Shown piece by piece: positions 1 through 4,653 of a stretch of DNA of 5,331 nucleotides. Both the position numbers and the translations under genes were made by a program. Where the stretch lies: the NCBI GenBank assembly GCA_003646055.1, contig QNDZ01000125.1, positions 1 through 5,331 of the forward strand, given 5' to 3'. The first letter of the stretch is position 1; each line of letters begins with the position of its first letter. The notes under the pieces were generated by a model. It did not search any database and was not told where the DNA came from. It saw only the letters and a list, made by a program, of their open reading frames with translations. Source of the DNA: a bacterium. GTDB lineage: Bacteria; Hydrothermota; UBA3072; B12-G15.

Positions 1-1
1 A

Positions 2-706
2 ACAGAGTTTTTACCTGTATCCAGTTCAGGCCATCTTGTTGTTTTGAAGCACTTATTGAAGATTAAGGAGATGGGGATTGAGTGGGAGGTTTTTCTCCAT
101 GCTGGAACGCTTCTCTCCATTATTGTTTACTTCAACAAGAGACTGCTCAAGTATCTCAAGCCAAAACTCCTTGGTCTCATTATCATCGCATCAATACCAG
201 CGGGCATTGTTGGTCTGGTTTTCAAAGATACCCTTGAATCCTTCTTCAGTTCCCCTGCCCTTGTTATACCATCGTTTGTATTCACGGGGATTGTTTTGCT
301 CATTGCAGGTTCAAGAAAGGAGAAGAATGGGAAGATGCCCCTCTGGTGGCAGGCATTGTTGATAGGGATTGCCCAATCCATTGCACTAGTTCCAGGGATT
401 TCCCGTTCTGGCATGTCTGTCTCTGCTGGAATCTTATTGGGTCTTTCCTTTGGTTCTGCCTTTGAGTTCTCATTTGCAATGGCAGTCCCTGCACTCCTGG
501 GCGCATTCCTTCTGGAACTACATAGCACCTCTTTTGCAACAATAGAAATAGGTCCCATATTGGTTGGGACCCTTGTATCCTTTTTGTCAGGTATCTTTGC
601 AATCTACGTTTTCAGAAAAATACTTATTGCAAGGAAACTTCAGTACTTCTCTATTTATCTTTTTCTTCTTTCCCTTTTGCTCCCTCTTCTTCTGGTAATG
701 CGTTAG
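2..706 (+). CDS. uppP: Undecaprenyl-diphosphatase UppP (BacA family), 5'-truncated by window edge
   Basis: This integral membrane enzyme dephosphorylates undecaprenyl diphosphate to undecaprenyl phosphate, recycling the lipid carrier for peptidoglycan and surface polysaccharide synthesis; extra copies give bacitracin resistance in known cases. The frame is open from base 2 and encodes 234 visible residues. Family proteins have roughly 260-280, so about 30 N-terminal residues lie upstream. The visible part opens with the family signature TEFLPVSSSGHL, whose Glu and His match E21 and H30 of the E. coli enzyme. The second catalytic signature is at visible residues 131-139 as PGISRSGMS; the usual PGxSRSxxT ends in Thr, here Ser, a conservative change, and the Arg is kept. 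Several hydrophobic segments follow the polytopic pattern. The TTG at 44 is internal to the conserved domain and is not the start. The last 56 bp overlap the convergent lipoprotein gene, and no hairpin terminator is visible at the 3' end. Confidence 0.96.
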   Translation, partial: TEFLPVSSSGHLVVLKHLLKIKEMGIEWEVFLHAGTLLSIIVYFNKRLLKYLKPKLLGLIIIASIPAGIVGLVFKDTLESFFSSPALVIPSFVFTGIVLLIAGSRKEKNGKMPLWWQALLIGIAQSIALVPGISRSGMSVSAGILLGLSFGSAFEFSFAMAVPALLGAFLLELHSTSFATIEIGPILVGTLVSFLSGIFAIYVFRKILIARKLQYFSIYLFLLSLLLPLLLVMR

Positions 707-1145
707 CCTCTTTCAATTTCCTCTGGATGTAATCCTTCATCGGTTTATTCTTTGGATTTATCAGTGCCCCTGCAATCCAGTTGAACTCGTCCTGGGACAT
801 ACCCTCTGCCTTATAGATAGAATCTTCAGTTGCCTGCCATTTGTTGATTATGCTGTCCCATGCTGCTTTGACCTCTGGGTGTTTCTTTATGTAATCTGCC
901 ATTGAGAGTTCTTCCATTGATTCTGAGAGTTTGTACTTCTCCTTGAATGCCTTGATTTCCTCTGCCTGTTTCTGGAGAGCCTGATAAAGTGCTATTGAAA
1001 CCTTGATGTATCTGTCGGCCTGTGCCTTCCTTATAAGCCCATCCCTTGGTGGAACAAACTTGCCGTTCTGGGTTGTGGCGGAAGTCTGTTTGCAGGCCCC
1101 GAACACACCTGCAAGGATTAAAATCCCTATAATCTTCCTTACCAT
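651..1145 (-). CDS. Small lipoprotein of unknown function, helical and charged
   Basis: This is a 164-residue predicted lipoprotein. The N-terminus has a positive n-region (MVRK), a hydrophobic core and a lipobox-like GVFGAC, with the lipidated Cys at residue 18; Phe at -3 is slightly atypical. The mature part is mostly Ala/Lys/Glu-rich and looks helical, with a short Trp-bearing stretch (DEFNWIAGALI) around residues 117-127 and a highly charged Glu/Lys tail. I do not recognise a family and assign no function. The ATG at 1145 is chosen because an excellent Shine-Dalgarno (AGGAGGAGGTGAG) lies immediately before it and the signal peptide starts there. The frame stays open up to a TTG at 1196, but that TTG is the first triplet of the predicted -35 box, so the longer reading is unlikely. 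The gene is convergent with uppP and shares its last 56 bp, the Glu/Lys tail being antisense to the last uppP membrane segment. It appears monocistronic within this window. Confidence 0.87.
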   Translation of the reverse strand: MVRKIIGILILAGVFGACKQTSATTQNGKFVPPRDGLIRKAQADRYIKVSIALYQALQKQAEEIKAFKEKYKLSESMEELSMADYIKKHPEVKAAWDSIINKWQATEDSIYKAEGMSQDEFNWIAGALINPKNKPMKDYIQRKLKEANALPEEEGAKGKEEKDK

Positions 1146-1146
1146 C

Positions 1147-1159
1147 TCACCTCCTCCTT
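1147..1159 (-). promoter_or_regulatory. Strong ribosome binding site of the lipoprotein gene
   Basis: Read leftward, AAGGAGGAGGTGA lies directly before the ATG at 1145. It contains two overlapping GGAGG cores, 4 and 7 nt from the start codon. It decides the start in favour of the signal peptide MVRK and against the upstream TTG at 1196. Confidence 0.85.
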
Positions 1160-1168
1160 TTTTGAAAG

Positions 1169-1196
1169 ATAATAAGCAAGACTTTTCAAGTGTCAA
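1169..1196 (-). promoter_or_regulatory. Sigma70-type promoter driving the lipoprotein gene
   Basis: On the minus strand a perfect TTGACA (1196-1191) is followed after 16 bp by TATTAT (1174-1169), five of six matches to the -10 consensus. Transcription would start near 1161, leaving a short leader that is mostly Shine-Dalgarno. The position fits the chosen start at 1145. Prediction from sequence only. Confidence 0.65.
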
Positions 1197-1229
1197 CCTA
1201 AAAAAAATTCATCCCTTAATCCATACTTT

Positions 1230-1245
1230 TGATAAGTTTTTATCA
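1230..1245. promoter_or_regulatory. 16-bp palindrome between the divergent promoters, possible operator
   Basis: TGATAA-GTTT-TTATCA is a perfect 6-bp inverted repeat with a 4-bp centre. It lies 15 bp upstream of the rightward -35 box and 33 bp upstream of the leftward one, where an activator or repressor could contact either promoter. It is AT-rich and single-copy here, so chance is quite possible. Confidence 0.25.
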
Positions 1246-1260
1246 CTTCACCTATATATG

Positions 1261-1289
1261 TTGACAATATGAACAAGATTTTTTATATT
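1261..1289 (+). promoter_or_regulatory. Sigma70-type promoter driving the beta-helix surface protein gene
   Basis: A perfect TTGACA (1261-1266) is separated by an optimal 17 bp from TATATT (1284-1289), five of six matches to TATAAT. The region downstream is very AT-rich. Transcription would begin near 1296, giving a leader of roughly 45 nt that carries the Shine-Dalgarno at 1327-1335. This is the best promoter match in the window. Confidence 0.72.
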
Positions 1290-1326
1290 TGTATATATTA
1301 ATAAATTAAACAACCAAACATAAAAC

Positions 1327-1335
1327 AAGGAGGTG
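1327..1335 (+). promoter_or_regulatory. Ribosome binding site fixing the GTG start at 1340
   Basis: AAGGAGGTG is a near-perfect Shine-Dalgarno with 6 nt between its GGAGG core and the GTG at 1340. An in-frame stop (TAA, 1307-1309) and the absence of any ATG after it leave GTG 1340 (or TTG 1343) as the only sensible start. Confidence 0.82.
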
Positions 1336-1339
1336 TGAA

Positions 1340-1774
1340 GTGTTGCTATTGCTTATCTCATCAAGTGTTGTTTTTCCTTCATCATTAAGGGATACAAGTG
1401 TGGTTTTCACCCAGGATACCATCATTATTATGGGTGAGGACACGGTTTACAACTCAAACGTTACCTTTGTTCCTACCTCCGGGAATCAGTATATTCTGAT
1501 TGCTGATAATTCCTGTGTATTCAGTACGCATGGAGGAAATAAGTATAAATATCTGGGGACTCCCTCGGATACAATAATAATAAAAAATCTCACTCCAGGT
1601 TCCTTTGCCCACCGTGGTTATATAATGATGGCTTCTTCTGATACTGTTATTATGAATTATGTTGTGGTTGAGAGCCTGAACGCTTTGCATCCCATTGATA
1701 TTAACGGATACTATGCCAGGCTTAGCCATATATTGTATAAAGATGATTCATCTTTTTTGATATTGACTTTGTAA
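1340..1774 (+). CDS. N-terminal part of a large exported beta-helix protein, ended early by a frame change
   Basis: This reading of 144 codons starts at a GTG with a strong ribosome binding site. It begins with a short hydrophobic leader (MLLLLISSSVVFPSS) that resembles a signal peptide but lacks the usual positive n-region. The rest is Ser/Thr/Asp/Val-rich, with short alternating beta strands such as DTVIMNYVVVES, the style of the early rungs of a right-handed beta-helix. The last six codons after the T6 run (1753-1758) encode LILTL and a stop that do not continue this pattern. In the -1 frame the reading is open from 1747 and continues as FDIDFVKYFEMDSCQF into the 848-codon frame that follows. 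I therefore read this as the N-terminus of one 997-residue protein (139 residues before the shift, 858 after), not as an independent 144-residue protein. Whether the short form is also made cannot be told. Confidence 0.7.
   Translation: MLLLLISSSVVFPSSLRDTSVVFTQDTIIIMGEDTVYNSNVTFVPTSGNQYILIADNSCVFSTHGGNKYKYLGTPSDTIIIKNLTPGSFAHRGYIMMASSDTVIMNYVVVESLNALHPIDINGYYARLSHILYKDDSSFLILTL
1739..1759 (+). other. Frame junction: 7-bp hairpin abutting a T6 slippery run
   Basis: AAAGATG (1739-1745), ATT loop, CATCTTT (1749-1755) form a perfect inverted repeat whose 3' arm runs into TTTTTT (1753-1758). In the upstream frame the run reads T TTT TTG (1753-1759), which fits the X XXY YYZ form of -1 slippery sites. 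Slipping back one base, or adding one U to the RNA, joins SSF to FDIDF and restores one long frame. The joining shift must occur between 1747 (after TGA 1744-1746 in the downstream frame) and 1771 (before TAA 1772-1774 in the upstream frame); the T run lies in this interval. The stem is weak (two G-C pairs), so a functional role is inference, and a missing T from sequencing error or mutation explains the frame break equally well. Confidence 0.6.
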
Positions 1775-1785
1775 AGTATTTTGAG

Positions 1786-4332
1786 ATGGATTCCTGCCAG
1801 TTCACAAATGTAATGTATGATACACTGCAACCTTTGAATGCCTCAGCATTACACATCTGGTCCTCCAATGGCGTTATATCAAATACATCCATATCAAATA
1901 CGATAAACGGGTCAGGGATTTATATAAACCTGGGGTATTACAGACCACACAGGATTGTTCTTCAGAATGTAACCGTAACATCATGTTCCAACAGGAATGG
2001 AGCAGGGATGACAATCATTGGAGACACCATACCATTTCAGGATACGGTAGTTATTGCAGGTTCCACAATTGGTGGATTCTTTGCAGGAAATTTTGCTGAC
2101 ACCCTTGGAGGCGGTATTTTAATAGATGGGCTTCCCTATGTGGAGATTGACACATCGTATATTGGTTTTAACTTCGCATACCACGGTGGAGGTATTGCTG
2201 CTAAAGATGGTTCCAGGGTGAGGATTTATGGTTCCACAATATGGGTAAATTTTGCTGATACCCTTGGGGGTTATGGTGGTGGAATTTATGTTCTGGATAG
2301 TGCAAAGATGATAATTGACAGTTCTTATATTGAGCTTAACACTGCAGGCTATGGCGGAGGGATATATTCGTCCTCCACAGACAGCCTTTTCATAGAGAAT
2401 GATTCAAGAATAATCTCCAATATTGCAAAGCAGTCCAGTGGTGGTGGAATAATGGTGATATCAACACCGTTTGTCGGTATATACGATGCAGTTATAAGGA
2501 AGAATTCAACAGGTTATGATGGAGGTGGTTTTTCCATTTTCTGGTCAAACGGACTTCTCAGAGGGGTGCTTGTTGACAGTAACACAGCGGTTCACGGAGG
2601 AGGAGGATTTATTTACGGGTATGGTTACAATGTGAATATGGACAGTTCATCCTTCATAGCAAACAAGGCAGATTCAAATGGTTCTGCCCTCTTTATTATA
2701 TACTCATCAGATACAATAAAAGAGTGTTCCTTTGTTTCCGATTCTGCAGGGTTCAATGGGACTATATACCTTAAGTATGCAAGTAGTTCCATACTTGGCT
2801 CAAGTTTTTCAGAGAACGTTGCAAAGAAAGGTGCAGGCATTTATCTTTTGGAAACCACTGATTCCTACATTTATGGTTCTACCTTTATGGATAATTCAGG
2901 TGCCTATGGGGTTGCTGTATACGCGGATACTGATAGTGTGGCAGTGGTTGATTCATGTTTGATTTTCCGCAACTCTTCTTCCCTCTATGGGGCTATCACA
3001 ACGGTTTATTCAACCATTCACATTTCAAATTCCCGTTTTGAGCACAATTCTGCATCCTATGGTGGTGCCTACTATAATTATTATTCCACAGATACCCTCA
3101 CAAATAACATCTTTTATATGAACCACGCCACAGACTACGGTGGGGGGATAAGGATTTGGCATGGGAAAGCCCTTATAGAAAACTGCAGACTTCTCTTCAA
3201 CACAGCCTCCAATGGTGGAGGACTGGCGCTGCTTGGTGGAGCTTTAGACCGTGCTTTTTTAAGGCTTACACTATTCCTGGGCAATAAGGCAGGTTCCTAC
3301 GGAGGTGGGATATACGCATACAGTGGAGACCTTGAAGGGGAATATTCTACCCTGGTATCAAACTTTTCAAGTTCAGGTGGTGCCATCAGGTATGAAATAC
3401 CAGCAGCAGGTGGATTGACCTGGTCTGCCGGGGTGGATAATGGAAACAGTGGGGGAAACGGCAACCTGGTTTACATAACATCTGGGGCAAATACTTTTTA
3501 CATGACCTACTCCAATGTCTTTGACAACACTGTCTTGCTGGACACAAGTGTTTACAATAATTCGTCCAATCAGGCAAACTTTGGATATTGTTACTGGGGT
3601 GGTGTTGACCCTTCAACCATTGTTTATGGTGATGTTGATTATAGTTATGCTTACTCCAACATAATAAGCAATGGCACAAGTCCCACAGAAGTTACAACAA
3701 TAGATTCCGTCTGGAACACAAATGGAGACTTTGACTCTCCGTCAAGCATAGACAGTATAGGCTATGGTGATTCTCTCTTTATCCAGATGTGGGGAGATTC
3801 TCCCTCCACCTCCCCTGATTTTTCCCTAATTTATGTGTTCACTTCAAGCAATCCCTCAGACACCATAGTGGTTGGTCTCGGTGAATTCAGCGATGGGGAA
3901 TACAGGGGACTTGTAATACCAACCGAGTCTTCTATTACAAGGGAAGAGATGGAGAGGGAGAATGTGCTGCATGTTTCTTCATCAGGGGATTACATACATA
4001 TTATCCCCGTAGAGGATCAGACAAAGGAGAAGATTATCTCCTATAAACTTCCACCAGTGGGGGTTGAGAGACCAACATATACTGATTGGTTCAGGGTTGG
4101 ATCACTGATGGATGGAAGGGTTATTGTTAATTTAAGTCTTTCCTCTTCAAGGGATGTGGGGATTAAACTCTATGACATGACAGGAAGGATGGTGGAGAAG
4201 GTATTCAGCGGGAAACTGAACCAGGGACCTCACACATTGAAAGGTGTCCTTTCTCATCCATCAGGTGTGTATTTTGTAAAACTTATCGGGAAAGACAGCG
4301 TTCTCTCAAGGAAGGTTGTAATTCTTAGATAA
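1786..4332 (+). CDS. Main part of the exported beta-helix protein with C-terminal sorting domain
   Basis: The first ATG of this frame encodes 848 residues, but the frame is open from 1747 and 1786 has no Shine-Dalgarno before it (GTATTTTGAG), so translation most likely arrives from the GTG at 1340 through the frame junction. Residues about 100-535 carry some 17 repeats spaced 25-30 residues with the core G-G-[GA]-[IFYL], as in GGGILID, GGGIAAK and GGGIYVL, often preceded by N-x-A, like Chlamydia Pmp-type and other right-handed beta-helix proteins. A YCYWGG...GDVDYS segment (601-619) resembles the cap seen in many such proteins. Residues 636-755 form a separate Ig-like region. The last 84 residues match Por/type IX-like C-terminal sorting domains (IKLYDMTGR, SGVYFVKL, KVVILR). 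The protein is probably displayed at the cell surface or released. Ligand and role are unknown: the fold occurs in adhesins, carbohydrate-active enzymes and structural proteins, and I see no recognisable catalytic motif. Confidence 0.85.
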   Translation: MDSCQFTNVMYDTLQPLNASALHIWSSNGVISNTSISNTINGSGIYINLGYYRPHRIVLQNVTVTSCSNRNGAGMTIIGDTIPFQDTVVIAGSTIGGFFAGNFADTLGGGILIDGLPYVEIDTSYIGFNFAYHGGGIAAKDGSRVRIYGSTIWVNFADTLGGYGGGIYVLDSAKMIIDSSYIELNTAGYGGGIYSSSTDSLFIENDSRIISNIAKQSSGGGIMVISTPFVGIYDAVIRKNSTGYDGGGFSIFWSNGLLRGVLVDSNTAVHGGGGFIYGYGYNVNMDSSSFIANKADSNGSALFIIYSSDTIKECSFVSDSAGFNGTIYLKYASSSILGSSFSENVAKKGAGIYLLETTDSYIYGSTFMDNSGAYGVAVYADTDSVAVVDSCLIFRNSSSLYGAITTVYSTIHISNSRFEHNSASYGGAYYNYYSTDTLTNNIFYMNHATDYGGGIRIWHGKALIENCRLLFNTASNGGGLALLGGALDRAFLRLTLFLGNKAGSYGGGIYAYSGDLEGEYSTLVSNFSSSGGAIRYEIPAAGGLTWSAGVDNGNSGGNGNLVYITSGANTFYMTYSNVFDNTVLLDTSVYNNSSNQANFGYCYWGGVDPSTIVYGDVDYSYAYSNIISNGTSPTEVTTIDSVWNTNGDFDSPSSIDSIGYGDSLFIQMWGDSPSTSPDFSLIYVFTSSNPSDTIVVGLGEFSDGEYRGLVIPTESSITREEMERENVLHVSSSGDYIHIIPVEDQTKEKIISYKLPPVGVERPTYTDWFRVGSLMDGRVIVNLSLSSSRDVGIKLYDMTGRMVEKVFSGKLNQGPHTLKGVLSHPSGVYFVKLIGKDSVLSRKVVILR
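2107..3387 (+). repeat. Protein-level tandem repeat: about 17 GGGI-type beta-helix rungs
   Basis: GGG[IF] or degenerate equivalents begin near residues 108, 134, 164, 190, 219, 246, 271, 298, 324, 349, 374, 401, 426, 452, 477, 506 and 531 counted from the ATG at 1786. Mean spacing is about 26 residues. Rungs between about 298 and 402 are degenerate (NGSALF, NGTIYL, GAGIYL, GVAVYA, GAITTV) and flanked by well-conserved ones. The repeats are diverged at DNA level, so they are old and not a recent tandem expansion. Many rungs carry D-S-S/C-x-[FI] strands before N-x-A. Confidence 0.8.
3691..4050 (+). other. Ig-like linker domain between the beta-helix and the sorting domain
   Basis: The segment reads TIDSVWNTNGDF, then GDSLFIQMWGDSPSTSPDF, then DTIVVGLGEFSDGEYRGLV. 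This pattern of beta strands, with a GDSL..V..D.D...P entry and a T..L.E...GxYRG exit, resembles beta-sandwich repeats found in many large bacterial extracellular proteins. GDSL here is in a beta-strand context and is not evidence for a GDSL lipase. The assignment rests on pattern resemblance only. Confidence 0.4.
4078..4329 (+). other. C-terminal Por/type IX-like sorting domain (TIGR04183-like)
   Basis: The last 84 codons show the expected order of elements: a strand VIVNLSLS, the VGIKLYDMTGR turn, VEKVFSGKLNQGPH, SGVYFVKL, and a terminal KVVILR. In Bacteroidetes this domain directs substrates through the type IX system and is usually cleaved on export. Many FCB and candidate-phylum bacteria carry it on secreted proteins, and no transport component is visible in this window. 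Confidence 0.8.
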
Positions 4333-4333
4333 T

Positions 4334-4349
4334 GGGGGGGTATCCCCCC
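4334..4349 (+). terminator. G7/C6 inverted repeat after the beta-helix gene, possible terminator
   Basis: Immediately after the TAA stop (4330-4332), seven G residues, TAT and six C residues can fold into a 6-bp all-G-C stem with a very small loop. A second C5 run (4354-4358) offers an alternative partner. There is no U-tract directly after the stem; the nearest T7 run is at 4383-4389, so this is not a textbook intrinsic terminator. Placement just past the stop suggests a 3'-end or mRNA-stability element. Confidence 0.4.
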
Positions 4350-4641
4350 TCTACCCCCAGCCCGGACCTTGACATTATGACATTTTTTTAGAAAAGGATG
4401 CGTATAGATATTCTTCAGAAATACAGCATCTCTACTATGAGTATAAACTTATCCATAGGAAAGGGTTCACTTCCTTGATACATTTTTGATTTATGATTAA
4501 ATGTAAAAGGATGTGGAAATGATTTGTTCAGTATGGTTTTTGTCTGTTATCCAGAACGAAGAATTATGTGTATGCAGAGTTTCAATCTTTCTTTGATGGG
4601 AGAAGAATAATGGTCAATCAGTGACGAAATTTATTTAATCA

Positions 4642-4650
4642 AGGAAGGGA
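4642..4650 (+). promoter_or_regulatory. Ribosome binding site of the gene at 4654
   Basis: AGGAAGGGA precedes the ATG at 4654, with AGGA 8 nt and AGGGA 3 nt from the start. An in-frame TAA at 4636-4638 closes the frame upstream. Together these fix the start at 4654, although the in-frame ATG at 4675 remains a less likely alternative. Confidence 0.65.
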
Positions 4651-4653
4651 TAT

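Larger units (their letters stand above)
4333..4653. other. 321-bp gap without a supported gene
   Basis: Apart from the G7/C6 element and a TGACAT-TA-TGACAT direct repeat (4370-4383), I see no gene or structured RNA. Open stretches are short: a 26-codon ATG frame at 4398-4478, and a stop-free run from about 4391 to 4486, neither with convincing coding character. A TATGAT at 4492-4497 resembles a -10 box but has no good -35 at the right distance. The promoter of the gene at 4654 presumably lies in this gap but cannot be placed confidently. Confidence 0.5.

Noticed and set aside
127..602. Open frames on the minus strand (127-558, 300-602) and a plus-strand frame at 78-362 within uppP
   Set aside because: They lie opposite or out of frame with a gene carrying both catalytic signatures of UppP; no ribosome binding sites and no protein-like character.
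1146..1196. Longer lipoprotein reading from TTG at 1196 (17 extra codons)
   Set aside because: The TTG is part of the -35 box TTGACA, the extra residues precede a complete signal peptide, and the strong Shine-Dalgarno sits at 1147-1159.
1003..1272. Plus-strand frame of 89 codons across the start of the lipoprotein gene
   Set aside because: It is antisense to the lipoprotein and runs through both promoters; no Shine-Dalgarno at its ATG.
1454..1729. Minus-strand frame of 91 codons
   Set aside because: Antisense to the N-terminal part of the beta-helix protein, with no supporting start signals.
1786..1788. ATG 1786 as an independent start of a separate gene
   Set aside because: No Shine-Dalgarno before it, no signal peptide after it although the protein has an export domain, and the frame continues upstream with protein-like sequence to 1747.
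2625..3679. Frames at 2625-2840 (-), 2732-2962 (+) and 3386-3679 (-)
   Set aside because: Shadows of the repeat-rich beta-helix gene; compositions follow from the antisense or shifted repeats.
4369..4408. TTGACA at 4369-4374 as a promoter for the downstream gene
   Set aside because: No -10-like hexamer at 15-19 bp; the nearest TATAGA is 28 bp away.
4391..4486. Short stop-free stretch (reading DAYRYSSEIQHLYY) as a gene remnant
   Set aside because: Only about 32 codons, no start with a proper ribosome binding site, and no recognised family; chance is sufficient.
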